A DNA stretch of 36,639 bases, from NCBI GenBank assembly GCA_045541115.1, contig JAZQIM010000006.1, positions 1-36,639 of the forward strand, in the 5' to 3' direction. Source of the DNA: Aphodoplasma sp045541115. GTDB lineage: Bacteria > Bacillota > Clostridia > UBA1381 > UMGS1253. This document shows positions 14,968 to 22,560 of this stretch, in pieces; the first letter of the stretch is position 1, and the number at the start of each line of letters is the position of its first letter. A program made the translations under genes and the position numbers. The notes below the pieces were generated by a model. That model had not been told where the DNA came from, searched no databases, and saw only the letters and a program-made list of their open reading frames with translations.

Positions 14968-15967
14968 CGATGTTTTCCTCCATTTTCTTTAATCCGTCTT
15001 TTATTTTGTCCACAACATTCGTCGATACAATTTTTTCTGCCTGTTTTATTGCAGAATAAACCGCCTTTGCATCAGATGCGCCGTGTCCCTTTATTACCGG
15101 ATATTTTAGTCCCAAAAGAAGCGCGCCGCCATATTCGCTGTAATCCATTCTCTTTTTAAATGCGCTAAATTCCCCCTTTAAAACAAGAGCACACATTTTC
15201 GTTAAAAAGTTTTTCATAAACATCGATTTAATGTTGCGCATAAGCGTCTTTGCAAGTCCTTCTGTAAGCTTTAAAATGACATTACCCACAAAGCCGTCAC
15301 ATACGATTACGTCTGCATCGCCATCCATAATCTCTCTGCCTTCAATGTTGCCGACAAAATTTATCGGTGCCTTACGGAGAAGTTCGTACGCCTCGCGTGT
15401 CAGCTCATTACCTTTATGCTCTTCTGCTCCGATATTTACAATTGCAACGCGTGCATTTTCTTTTCCAAGCACGTTGTTTGCATATACACTTCCCATTATT
15501 CCGAACTGCGCAAGGTTTGCTGCCTTACAGTCTGCATTTGCGCCGGAATCAAGTAAAAGTGCAGCTCCCTTATCAGTAGGAAGCGTAGGCGCAAGTGCCG
15601 GACGAAGTACGCCGTCAATTCTTCCGACAATTAACAATCCCGCTGCAAGCACTCCACCTGTAGCACCTGTAGATACGAGAGCGTCACCTTCGCCGTTTTT
15701 AAGCATATTTGCCGCAACGACTATTGACGAATCCTTTTTCCTTCTTATAGCGCGAGCCGGTTCATCATCGTTTTCAATAACCTCGCTTGCATCACGTATG
15801 CTTATTTTATCGCCCGCATATCCCATCTCATCGAGCTTTTCTTGTATAAGTTCTCTTTTGCCAACCAAAACAATTTCAACACCAAGCTCCTCTGATGCAC
15901 GCACACTGCCTTCAATCTGAGGATATGGCGCAAAATCTCCGCCCATTGCATCAACAATTATTTTCAT
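14951..15967 (-). CDS. plsX: Phosphate acyltransferase PlsX
   Basis: Makes acyl-phosphate from acyl-ACP, feeding PlsY in phospholipid synthesis; peripheral membrane enzyme. It has 338 residues, starting MKIIVDAMGGDFAP as the family does, with ALVSTGATGGVLAAG, LLLDSGANADCK and VCDGFVGNVILKLTEG. AGGAGGCAAT precedes ATG 15967. It lies 24 nt after fapR, the same order as in Bacillus (fapR-plsX-fabD-fabG), but here with fabH and fabK inserted. Confidence 0.97.
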   Translation of the reverse strand: MKIIVDAMGGDFAPYPQIEGSVRASEELGVEIVLVGKRELIQEKLDEMGYAGDKISIRDASEVIENDDEPARAIRRKKDSSIVVAANMLKNGEGDALVSTGATGGVLAAGLLIVGRIDGVLRPALAPTLPTDKGAALLLDSGANADCKAANLAQFGIMGSVYANNVLGKENARVAIVNIGAEEHKGNELTREAYELLRKAPINFVGNIEGREIMDGDADVIVCDGFVGNVILKLTEGLAKTLMRNIKSMFMKNFLTKMCALVLKGEFSAFKKRMDYSEYGGALLLGLKYPVIKGHGASDAKAVYSAIKQAEKIVSTNVVDKIKDGLKKMEENIDGTEG

Positions 15968-15991
15968 TTTAATTGCCTCCTGTATACTTAT

Positions 15992-16555
15992 TTAATCGAC
16001 GACCGATAATATAAACTTACTTCTGAAAACCTCTGTCATATTAGCCTTGATTTTTACCCATACAATGTACTCGTTATTACGTCTTCTTACTACCTCCGAC
16101 TTTGCAACGAGCTTGCTTCCTGCAGTAACAGGAAGCTTATATTTTATATTCGCCACATCTACCAAAGCGACATTTGCATCAATTACCGTAGTTGCAAGCA
16201 TTTCTGCAAACGAATATATAAAACATCCTCTCACGATATTACTATCATCAAATGTCATTGAATCGTCAGGCACAAACACCGAAAGGCCATCTTTAAACAG
16301 ATTCAAATCAAGAAGCTCGCCCATCGGGTTGTTTATCATCAACTCGCCCATTTGCATGTGTGTGCTTGCCGCCTGCGCTACGTTTTTTATTCGCTCGCGA
16401 TACTCCTTAACGCCGAGCTGCGCTCTGTCAAAGCGTATTGTCGGCACGCTTACACAAAAAATCTGTGCAAGCTCCTCATCGGTCAAAAACGGATTTTCTT
16501 CAAGCTTTTCCATAAGCTGTTGTTGGCGCTGTTTTTTCAAACTATGCCTTGCCAT
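15992..16555 (-). CDS. fapR: Fatty-acid biosynthesis repressor FapR
   Basis: Malonyl-CoA/malonyl-ACP-responsive repressor of lipid genes. It has 187 residues. The N-terminal DeoR-like helix-turn-helix (EENPFLTDEELAQIFCVSVPTIRFDR, residues about 19-44) is joined by a linker helix to a hot-dog fold effector domain (about 75-187), with NIVRGCFIYSFAEMLAT and a C-terminal FRSKFILSV. Length matches Bacillus FapR. GAGGAGG precedes ATG 16555. First gene of the operon, so it is likely self-regulated. Confidence 0.95.
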   Translation of the reverse strand: MARHSLKKQRQQQLMEKLEENPFLTDEELAQIFCVSVPTIRFDRAQLGVKEYRERIKNVAQAASTHMQMGELMINNPMGELLDLNLFKDGLSVFVPDDSMTFDDSNIVRGCFIYSFAEMLATTVIDANVALVDVANIKYKLPVTAGSKLVAKSEVVRRRNNEYIVWVKIKANMTEVFRSKFILSVVD

Positions 16556-16578
16556 ATGAACGCCTCCTCATTTTATTT

Positions 16579-16592
16579 GTTACCTGGTCATA
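16579..16592 (-). promoter_or_regulatory. Candidate FapR operator in the fapR leader
   Basis: The segment ATGACCAGGTAAC on the minus strand has an ACC-A-GGT core between the -10 and the binding site of fapR. In Bacillus the FapR site lies near the start of transcription. The match is degenerate. A second imperfect dyad, ATATG-N7-CATAT (16590-16606), is adjacent. Confidence 0.3.
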
Positions 16593-16613
16593 TGTTTTAG
16601 TCATATCTCCTAC

Positions 16614-16642
16614 ATTATAACTTATAGTAATATGTTTTGCAA
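16614..16642 (-). promoter_or_regulatory. Promoter of the fapR-fab operon
   Basis: Minus strand: TTGCAA (16637-16642), 17-nt spacer, TATAAT (16614-16619), 59 nt upstream of fapR. Confidence 0.75.
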
Positions 16643-16696
16643 CTGTTTTTTGTAAAATTTTTCATATTTTATATAATAAAATTTCCCCCAAAGGTA

Positions 16697-16725
16697 TTGC
16701 TATTTTTCAAAAAAAAGATTATAAT
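16697..16725 (+). promoter_or_regulatory. Promoter of galE
   Basis: TTGCTA (16697-16702), 17-nt spacer containing an A tract, TATAAT (16720-16725), 43 nt before the galE start. It is divergent from the fapR promoter. Confidence 0.75.
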
Positions 16726-16767
16726 GTAATTTCAAAGGGCTTATATAATTTTTTAGGAGGTTTATTT

Positions 16768-17781
16768 ATGTCTATTTTAGTTACAGGCGGCGCAGGATAT
16801 ATCGGCTCGCATACATGCGTGCTTTTGCTTGAAGCCGGCTACGACGTTATCGTGCTCGACAACCTTTCAAACAGCAGTCCGAAATCTATTGGAAGAGTTG
16901 AGAAAATCACAGGAAAGAAAATGACTTTCTATGAATGTGACATTCTTGATAAAGACGGTATGCGTAAAATATTTAATCAGCATAAAATTGATGCGGTAAT
17001 TCACTTTGCCGGTCTTAAGGCCGTTGGAGAATCTGTTGCTGTTCCGCTAAAGTATTACGAAAACAATATTTCCGGTACAGTTTGCCTTTTAGAGGTTATG
17101 CAGGAATTCGGCGTTAAGAAGATGGTGTTTAGTTCATCTGCCACAGTATACGGCATGACAGACAAGGTTCCGCTCACAGAGGATTTGCCGACATCAGCAA
17201 ACAGCCCATATGGCCAGACAAAACTCATGATTGAACAGATTTTGATGGATTTGGCCGCTTCTGATAAAGAATGGGCAATATCACTTTTAAGATACTTCAA
17301 TCCTGTTGGCGCTCACGAAAGCGGCACAATCGGCGAAAATCCAAAGGGTATCCCGAACAACCTTATGCCCTACATTACACAGGTTGCTTTAGGAAAGCTC
17401 AAGGAGTTAAGCATTTTCGGCAATGACTACCCGACCAAAGACGGTACAGGCGTGCGCGACTACATCCACGTTGTTGACCTTGCCAACGGACACTTAAAGG
17501 CTCTTGATAAGATTAACACGACAAACGGCATTATGATACATAATCTCGGCACAGGCGTTGGTTACAGTGTGCTTGACCTGGTGCAGGCATTCGAAAAAGC
17601 AAATGACCTTAAGGTAAATTATAAGTTCGCACCGCGTCGCCCGGGCGATGTTGTTATCTGCTATGCTGACCCGACTAAAGCTAAAAACGAACTTGGCTGG
17701 GAAGCTAAAAAGAATGTCGTTGACATGTGCCGTGATGCATGGAACTGGCAAAAAAATAATCCGAATGGTTATGATGATTAA
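16768..17781 (+). CDS. galE: UDP-glucose 4-epimerase
   Basis: Interconverts UDP-glucose and UDP-galactose with tightly bound NAD; supplies galactose for glycans and serves galactose use. It has 337 residues, of the extended short-chain dehydrogenase group. The NAD loop is TGGAGYIGSH (residues 6-15), HFAGLKAVGES follows, the catalytic Ser is in VFSSSATVYG and Tyr-x3-Lys is in SPYGQTK near 149-153. Binding site AGGAGG lies 7 nt before ATG. It is monocistronic, with its own promoter and terminator, and stands alone without gal or capsule genes around it. Confidence 0.97.
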   Translation: MSILVTGGAGYIGSHTCVLLLEAGYDVIVLDNLSNSSPKSIGRVEKITGKKMTFYECDILDKDGMRKIFNQHKIDAVIHFAGLKAVGESVAVPLKYYENNISGTVCLLEVMQEFGVKKMVFSSSATVYGMTDKVPLTEDLPTSANSPYGQTKLMIEQILMDLAASDKEWAISLLRYFNPVGAHESGTIGENPKGIPNNLMPYITQVALGKLKELSIFGNDYPTKDGTGVRDYIHVVDLANGHLKALDKINTTNGIMIHNLGTGVGYSVLDLVQAFEKANDLKVNYKFAPRRPGDVVICYADPTKAKNELGWEAKKNVVDMCRDAWNWQKNNPNGYDD

Positions 17782-17791
17782 CATATAAATT

Positions 17792-17827
17792 AAAAAAGCT
17801 GAACGAATTTAATCGTTCAGCTTTTTT
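17792..17827 (+). terminator. Terminator of galE
   Basis: Stem AAAAAAGCTGAACGA/TCGTTCAGCTTTTTT, 6-nt loop, T6 at the end, 10 nt past the stop codon. Confidence 0.92.
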
Positions 17828-17886
17828 GTGAATGTTTGAAATGTGTAAAATATCTTCCCTGCTTATTAAAGCAGAAGTTTTTTCTA

Positions 17887-18108
17887 CTATCTATCAATGC
17901 TTTTTGGAGTTTCTATTAGTCCAATAATATAATCAGCAGAAACATTATATAATTTACACAGTATAGCCAAATCTTCTATTTTTAATTCCGCTCTGCCTGT
18001 TTCAATATGATTATATCCCTGCTGAGATTTTTGCAACAATGCACCAATATATGATTGTGTGTAGTCATTATCTTCTCTCAAGTTCTTAATCCTTGTCCTA
18101 TAATCCAT
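17887..18108 (-). CDS. XRE-family helix-turn-helix transcriptional regulator
   Basis: A 73-residue single-domain DNA-binding protein of the Cro/CI type. The HTH spans DYTQSYIGALLQKSQQGYNHIETGRAEL (residues about 13-42), followed by IEDLAILCKLYNVSADYIIGLIE, the usual helices 4-5. ATG at 18108 has AGGAG 10 nt upstream; the frame extends further up to 18225 but through the operator region, so that start is rejected. It is divergent from the stalk-domain gene, and three palindromes lie between them. It is probably a repressor of itself and of that gene. There is no sensor domain, so control must come from a partner or from dimerisation. Confidence 0.88.
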   Translation of the reverse strand: MDYRTRIKNLREDNDYTQSYIGALLQKSQQGYNHIETGRAELKIEDLAILCKLYNVSADYIIGLIETPKSIDR

Positions 18109-18128
18109 AATATCAACACTCCTAATTT

Positions 18129-18150
18129 GATACTCTAAAAAGAGAGTATC
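18129..18150. promoter_or_regulatory. Operator candidate O1 near the XRE gene
   Basis: Inverted repeat GATACTCT-N6-AGAGTATC, 21 nt upstream of the XRE start codon. It shares the half site ATACTC with the next palindrome. Confidence 0.6.
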
Positions 18151-18169
18151 ATACTCATAAATTGAGTAT
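18151..18169. promoter_or_regulatory. Operator candidate O2 at the -35 of the stalk-domain gene
   Basis: Perfect inverted repeat ATACTCA-N5-TGAGTAT that touches the TTGACA at 18169-18174. Confidence 0.65.
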
Positions 18170-18197
18170 TGACATTTACTCAGAGATTGAGTATAAT
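18169..18197 (+). promoter_or_regulatory. Consensus promoter of the stalk-domain gene
   Basis: TTGACA (18169-18174), 17-nt spacer, TATAAT (18192-18197): every consensus base matches. It is overlaid by two operator palindromes, so the gene is probably strong when de-repressed. Confidence 0.88.
18177..18193. promoter_or_regulatory. Operator candidate O3 in the promoter spacer of the stalk-domain gene
   Basis: Perfect inverted repeat TACTCA-N5-TGAGTA, with the same half site and spacing as O2, lying between the -35 and -10 boxes and overlapping the -10. A bound repressor here would block RNA polymerase. Confidence 0.65.
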
Positions 18198-18231
18198 AGT
18201 AGTACAACATATTTTTAGGAGGCAAAACAAA

Positions 18232-18888
18232 ATGAAAAAAAGGTTACAAGGACTAGTTGCGGGTATGCTTATTGGTACAATGCTAGTAAGTGGGGTGGTA
18301 TTTGCAACAAATGGAAGTAGAATGGCGGAACTATTGTACAGCAACATTAAAATTTTATTGGATGGACGTGAAATTATTCCTAAAGATGCGAATGGAAATA
18401 CGATAGAACCATTTATTATTGCTGGGACAACTTACCTGCCTGTTCGAGGCATTGCTTCTTCACTTGAATTGAATGTTGGATGGAACGAAGAAACTCAAAC
18501 TGTTGAATTAAACAAGCCGGGTATTTTTGCAAACGGAACAACTATTTATGATGATAAATATGTCACAATAGAATATGCCGGAATAGATAAAACAGAATAT
18601 GAATGGCTCGACACAGTAACATACCATGCAAATTTTAATATTAAAAATAAAACCGAATATCCTCTAACATTTCAGCCTGATGCAATTTCTTTCGATGATG
18701 TTTCGTACCAATTTTCAGGAAGCGAAGAAGTAGCACCACTCAGCACAGGAAAGGTGACTTTTGACACTTATGAAGTTCTTCCTCTATCCGGAACTCGCAA
18801 AATAACAGGAACGATTTCTGTTATTGATTGGGAATCTAACGGCGGAGCATTTAAGGAATACTCCTACGAAGCAAAATTTATAAAATAA
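18232..18888 (+). CDS. Secreted stalk-domain (copper amine oxidase N-terminal-like) protein
   Basis: A 218-residue exported protein. The signal peptide MKKRLQGLVAGMLIGTMLVS ends near FATNG (cleavage about residue 25). A stalk/copper amine oxidase N-terminal-like domain follows, with KILLDGREIIPKDANGN near 38-54, then PFIIAGTTYLPVRGIASSLELNVGW and TVELNKPG; this domain is common in clostridial cell-surface proteins. The C-terminal half (about 110-218) is a beta-rich region resembling a DUF4352-type immunoglobulin-like domain, with no catalytic motif. It lacks a lipobox, sortase motif or SLH repeats, so how it is retained is unclear. AGGAGG lies 8 nt before ATG 18232. Confidence 0.85.
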   Translation: MKKRLQGLVAGMLIGTMLVSGVVFATNGSRMAELLYSNIKILLDGREIIPKDANGNTIEPFIIAGTTYLPVRGIASSLELNVGWNEETQTVELNKPGIFANGTTIYDDKYVTIEYAGIDKTEYEWLDTVTYHANFNIKNKTEYPLTFQPDAISFDDVSYQFSGSEEVAPLSTGKVTFDTYEVLPLSGTRKITGTISVIDWESNGGAFKEYSYEAKFIK

Positions 18889-18950
18889 TAATTGATCTAC
18901 ACTATAATAAGCTATAAACACGTGTTGCGTATTTTAAACATTTACATGAA

Positions 18951-18980
18951 AGGCAGAAACGATTGATTTCGTTTCTGCCT
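18951..18980. terminator. Bidirectional terminator between the stalk-domain and MATE genes
   Basis: Perfect 12-bp stem AGGCAGAAACGA/TCGTTTCTGCCT with a 6-nt loop, lying between two convergent genes. The T runs are short on both sides, so strength is moderate. Confidence 0.65.
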
Positions 18981-19039
18981 TCAAAATTACTATCATTAAC
19001 CCCACAGCGCATGCGGTATCTTTTTTTTATTTCAAAATA

Positions 19040-20401
19040 TTAAATACTCTTCTTCCATTTCTTTGCAACAAAGAATCTGTACGTGAAAATTGAGTTTCTG
19101 CATACCCAGTCAACGAACATTGCAAGCCATATACCGATTACACCAAGCTTAAACCCAAGTCCGAACACATAACTAAACGCTATACGAAATACAATCATCG
19201 AAATAATCGAAACACACATCGTATATTTCGCATCGTTAGCCGCACGAAGCGCATTTGGAAGTGCAAACGACTCCGGCCAGAAAATAGCTGCACAGATACT
19301 GTGCATTATAATGATTATAAATACATAATGCTTTGTCTGCTCAGAAAGTGAATATACCTTAAGCAGTACCGGCAATGAAAGCGCAACCACCAAATTAACA
19401 CAAAACATAGCTATGTGTGTATATTTTATTACCTTTTTGCAGTAATATGTAGCCTGCTCATATTCTTTTGCACCTATACACTGACCTATAATTGTTATAA
19501 GTGCTATACCCATCGCCTGACCGGGAATAATACCAACATTTGCGAAATTATTTGCAACTGCATTAGCTGCAATTTGTGCCGTACCAAAAAGTGTCACAAT
19601 TCGAATTACAATGATCTTGCCAAATTGAAAAAAGCTGTTTTCCAGACCGTTCGGTACACCTATACGAAGTATCTTTAAAATCATTGACATATTGATTTTA
19701 AATTTCTCTTTAAAATCAATATAAATAGCATTTAGCGGGTTTGCAATAAGATACATCATAATAAGTGCGGCAACGATTCTCGAAACGAGCGTCGCAATCG
19801 CTGCGCCCGCAACTCCCATATCAAATCCGAAAATAAGTATTGCATTTCCCAAAATATTTATAACATTCATCAAAATAGATACAAACATCGACACCTTTGA
19901 ATTGCCCGACGAACGAAATAACGCCGCGCACGCGTTATATAGCGCCAAAAACGGATATGAAAGCGCAGAATACATAAAATATGTGACGGCATTGTTCATT
20001 ACATCTGCTTCGACACTTCCGAAAATCATTTTTAAAAGCGGTCTGTTAAAACAAAGAGCTAAAGTTGCAAGTACAAATGCACACATAAATGATACAAACA
20101 AAAGTTGCACTGCGCTTTGTCTTGCTTTTTCTGTGTCACGCGCACCGATATACTGCGCCGATACGACAGCACCACCCGTAGCAAGTGCCGCAAACAGACT
20201 TATGAGTAAAAGGTTAATCATATCTACCAAAGATACGCCTGACACTGCCGCCTCTCCCACAGACGAAACCATAACCGTATCTGCCATTCCGACTGTAACG
20301 GCAAGAGTCTGTTCAATCACAAGCGGCACAATAAGCTTTTTGAGATCTTTAGGCAAAAACATTGGATTTTGAGGTGCAACTGTTTTTTTCTTTGTAAACA
20401 T
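19040..20401 (-). CDS. MATE family efflux transporter
   Basis: A 453-residue membrane protein with about 12 transmembrane segments in two repeats, belonging to the multidrug and toxic compound extrusion family (Na+ or H+ antiport). Marks: DLKKLIVPLVIEQTLAVTVGMADTVMVSSVGEAAVSGVSLV at the start, AATGGAVVSAQYIGARD, and in the second half IRIGVPNGLENSFFQFGKI with a following AANAVANNFANVG. Substrate cannot be predicted. ATG at 20401 has AGAAGGG upstream. It lies 48 nt after the Dabb gene and is probably co-transcribed from the promoter at 20779-20807. Confidence 0.93.
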   Translation of the reverse strand: MFTKKKTVAPQNPMFLPKDLKKLIVPLVIEQTLAVTVGMADTVMVSSVGEAAVSGVSLVDMINLLLISLFAALATGGAVVSAQYIGARDTEKARQSAVQLLFVSFMCAFVLATLALCFNRPLLKMIFGSVEADVMNNAVTYFMYSALSYPFLALYNACAALFRSSGNSKVSMFVSILMNVINILGNAILIFGFDMGVAGAAIATLVSRIVAALIMMYLIANPLNAIYIDFKEKFKINMSMILKILRIGVPNGLENSFFQFGKIIVIRIVTLFGTAQIAANAVANNFANVGIIPGQAMGIALITIIGQCIGAKEYEQATYYCKKVIKYTHIAMFCVNLVVALSLPVLLKVYSLSEQTKHYVFIIIIMHSICAAIFWPESFALPNALRAANDAKYTMCVSIISMIVFRIAFSYVFGLGFKLGVIGIWLAMFVDWVCRNSIFTYRFFVAKKWKKSI

Positions 20402-20449
20402 GTCTAACCCTTCTCTACAAATATTCTTTACACAATCTGTTTTATATAA

Positions 20450-20752
20450 TTACTCTTCAAAATCTATGCAATTTCTTTTTGCCGTATACGGACGAACATA
20501 TGTGTCTGCAACCTCGACGTGCTTTGGATGCGTCGAATATAGTTTAAGAGCATCAAAGCTTTCAAAAGACGAATCAAGCATCAAATCAACATTTGAACTC
20601 TCCAGCGGCTCTGTCACAACTTTTATATCGATAAGTCCCGGTATCTGTCCTTTCAAAGCTTCCAAGTGAATTTTAATTTCTTTTTTGATTTCTTCTTTTT
20701 GGTCTTCAGAATATTCTTCTTTTAAATTCCATAATATAATGTGTTTAACCAT
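20450..20752 (-). CDS. Dabb family (stress-responsive alpha/beta barrel) protein
   Basis: A 100-residue protein of the dimeric alpha/beta-barrel family (ferredoxin-like fold). It begins MVKHIILWNLKEEYS and has DLMLDSSFESFDALKLYSTHPKHVEVADTYV, where the Y-x3-P-x-H block is the family signature. Function in bacteria is unknown; relatives in plants include stress proteins and polyketide cyclases. ATG at 20752 has AAGGAG 9 nt upstream; a GTG at 20761 overlaps that site and was rejected. Confidence 0.88.
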   Translation of the reverse strand: MVKHIILWNLKEEYSEDQKEEIKKEIKIHLEALKGQIPGLIDIKVVTEPLESSNVDLMLDSSFESFDALKLYSTHPKHVEVADTYVRPYTAKRNCIDFEE

Positions 20753-20778
20753 CTTAATCACTCCTTTTTCATTCGCAG

Positions 20779-20807
20779 ATTATATCACACATTACCCCGA
20801 TAGTCAA
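20779..20807 (-). promoter_or_regulatory. Promoter of the Dabb-MATE operon
   Basis: Minus strand: TTGACT (20802-20807), 17-nt spacer ending TGTGTGA, TATAAT (20779-20784). Confidence 0.8.
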
Positions 20808-20898
20808 CATGTTAATTATACCTTTATTCCATTTTTTGTTCTTTTCACAAAAGCCTTACGAAATACTGTATTTTGTCCATATATATACCGATTGTCCA

Positions 20899-20927
20899 TT
20901 TACACCTTCTTTATAAACTGTTAAAAT
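20899..20927 (+). promoter_or_regulatory. Candidate promoter of the GNAT gene
   Basis: TTTACA (20899-20904), 17-nt spacer ending in TGT, TAAAAT (20922-20927), 44 nt before the start codon. Confidence 0.55.
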
Positions 20928-20971
20928 TTTTTTGTAATTCTGCTTTAATTTAATGTAAAGGATAAGAAACT

Positions 20972-21415
20972 ATGAATATATACAAAGTTGAGGGGAACAA
21001 GAAAAAATATCTCGATCTTTTGCTTCTTGCCGATGAGCAGGAAAGCATGATTGACAAATATCTTGATGCAGCAGATATGTATATTCTCGACGATGACGGC
21101 GTAAAAGCGCAGTGCGTTGTAACAGATGAAGGTGACGGTATCGTCGAGATAAAAAACATTGCCACCGACCCCAATTTTCAGAAAAAAGGATACGCGAGAA
21201 AACTTATACAATTTGTTGAAGATACATACAAAGGAAAATATCATACTCTTCGTGTAGGTACAGGAGACAGCCCGCTGACCGTTCCATTTTATAACAAATG
21301 TGGCTTTACTGAAAGCTTTCGTGTAAAGGATTTTTTTACATCCAACTATGACCATCCCATTTATGAATGTGGAATTTTGCTTAAGGATATGGTATATTTG
21401 GAAAAGTCACTTTAA
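20972..21415 (+). CDS. GNAT family N-acetyltransferase
   Basis: A 147-residue acetyltransferase. Motif A is IKNIATDPNFQKKGYARKLI near residues 60-80; QKKGYA is the acetyl-CoA loop. RVGTGDSPLTVPFYNKCGF near 105-122 is motif B with the usual Tyr-Lys-x-GF pattern. The substrate is unknown; the spacing resembles small-molecule or peptide acetyltransferases. Binding site AAAGGAT precedes ATG 20972. It is unrelated in sequence to the GNAT at 4165. Confidence 0.88.
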   Translation: MNIYKVEGNKKKYLDLLLLADEQESMIDKYLDAADMYILDDDGVKAQCVVTDEGDGIVEIKNIATDPNFQKKGYARKLIQFVEDTYKGKYHTLRVGTGDSPLTVPFYNKCGFTESFRVKDFFTSNYDHPIYECGILLKDMVYLEKSL

Positions 21416-21436
21416 TATATCTTGCTTGTTTTTTAA

Positions 21437-21450
21437 AATTGCGTGCAATT
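21437..21450. promoter_or_regulatory. Palindrome upstream of the NagB-like gene
   Basis: AATTGC-GT-GCAATT, fully symmetric, 5-18 nt upstream of the -35 box. A possible activator or repressor site. Confidence 0.4.
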
Positions 21451-21454
21451 AGAG

Positions 21455-21483
21455 TTGCACCAAGGACAACTGTGTGATATAAT
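21455..21483 (+). promoter_or_regulatory. Promoter of the NagB-like gene
   Basis: TTGCAC (21455-21460), 17-nt spacer ending TGTGTGA, TATAAT (21478-21483). Confidence 0.75.
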
Positions 21484-21493
21484 GTTTATCACA
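21473..21493. promoter_or_regulatory. Operator candidate over the -10 of the NagB-like gene
   Basis: Inverted repeat TGTGATA-N7-TATCACA that covers the -10 box and the likely transcription start, a good place for a repressor. Part of the left arm is also the extended -10, so only the right arm is independent evidence. Confidence 0.45.
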
Positions 21494-21560
21494 GAGAGTC
21501 AAAGGGCTCAATTTTCATTTAACCTAATAAAATAAAAATAATATAAAGGAGAGAAAAACA

Positions 21561-22508
21561 ATGAAAGAATTCGAATTTAAACCTGCTTCATGGCTTCCGT
21601 CACAGGATGTTGAAATGCTCGAGAGAGTACGTAACATTAAGCGCGAAGACATGGAGTACACAAACGAAAACGGATATTCCGTAAAAGTCGTTATCGACCC
21701 TACTTCGCATTTTGTTATGGACATGTTCCACAGACTAAGCGAAAGCGACAGAAACGATACACCTTTTACAATGGTTTGCCCGAACCAATGGAACGGACAG
21801 TATTCAGCCATTGCAAACATGATCAACAAATACAGAATTAACCTCCGTAACGTAAATGCATTCGCAATGGATGAGTGGGCTGACGAAGACGGTAACGTTG
21901 CACCTCTTACATATGGCGCAGGTCTTGGCTATTCATTTATGAATCATTTCTATATGAGAATCGATCCCGATTTGCGTCCGCCTGTTGAACAGTGGCATAC
22001 TATCAACAACGAGAACGTAGATTATTATTCAGACCTTATCGAAGAAGCAGGTAACGGCGGTGCTGACGTAGTATATTCTGCTACAGGCTGGCCGGGCCAC
22101 ACTGCATTTATCGATCCGAGAACAGAAGAGTTTAAAGCAGATTCTCTTGAAGAGTTCTTGAAATTAGGTTCAAGACTTGTTACAGAAACACCTCTTACAA
22201 TTTGCGAAAATTCACTCTTCTCTCCAATGGGTGCATCGGGCGACGTTTGGGCTGTTCCTCCTAAGGCAGCTACAATTGGTCCGCGTGATATCGCAAACGC
22301 AAGAGACCACTTCGAAGTTCATTCTTTCGTATATCCGGGTGGCGAATCATGGCAGCGCATGATTTCAAGAATTCAGCTATACGGACCGATTTCGATGGAT
22401 TGCCCTGCTTCAATCACACGTCTCTTTAAGGGCGAGTGCTATGTAAGTGAAGCTATCGCAAGACCGTTCGGTTCATGGAAATGCGGCGACAAAGACTGGG
22501 AACTTTAA
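21561..22508 (+). CDS. NagB-like sugar-phosphate isomerase/deaminase homologue with altered active site
   Basis: A 315-residue protein related to glucosamine-6-phosphate deaminase (NagB/6-phosphogluconolactonase superfamily), longer than E. coli NagB (266). Recognisable blocks are DPTSHFVMDMFHRL near the N-terminus, NAFAMDEWADEDG (NagB MDE motif, general base Asp) and SATGWPGHTAFIDPR, which aligns with GxGxDGHIAFNEP. There the catalytic-dyad Asp before Gly-His is Pro and the later Glu is Asp. It may therefore act on a different substrate or reaction. A strong binding site (AAAGGAGAG) precedes ATG 21561. An AraC regulator lies convergent to it. Confidence 0.8.
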   Translation: MKEFEFKPASWLPSQDVEMLERVRNIKREDMEYTNENGYSVKVVIDPTSHFVMDMFHRLSESDRNDTPFTMVCPNQWNGQYSAIANMINKYRINLRNVNAFAMDEWADEDGNVAPLTYGAGLGYSFMNHFYMRIDPDLRPPVEQWHTINNENVDYYSDLIEEAGNGGADVVYSATGWPGHTAFIDPRTEEFKADSLEEFLKLGSRLVTETPLTICENSLFSPMGASGDVWAVPPKAATIGPRDIANARDHFEVHSFVYPGGESWQRMISRIQLYGPISMDCPASITRLFKGECYVSEAIARPFGSWKCGDKDWEL

Positions 22509-22521
22509 TATTTTAATAAAT

Positions 22522-22560
22522 AAAAGAGGCTGTATCAGTTAATGATATAGCCTCTTTTTT
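22522..22560. terminator. Bidirectional terminator between NagB-like and AraC genes
   Basis: 16-bp stem AAAAGAGGCTGTATCA/TGATATAGCCTCTTTT, one G-U in plus RNA, loop 5, T8 on the plus side. Its end touches the AraC stop codon at 22560. Confidence 0.9.

Noticed and set aside
15231..15920. Plus-strand open frame (229 codons) opposite plsX
   Set aside because: Mirror of the plsX reading frame, no binding site, no recognisable domain.
18109..18225. Longer N-terminus for the XRE protein (start 18225)
   Set aside because: It would run through the operators and the opposite promoter, has no binding site, and the shorter form fits the family.
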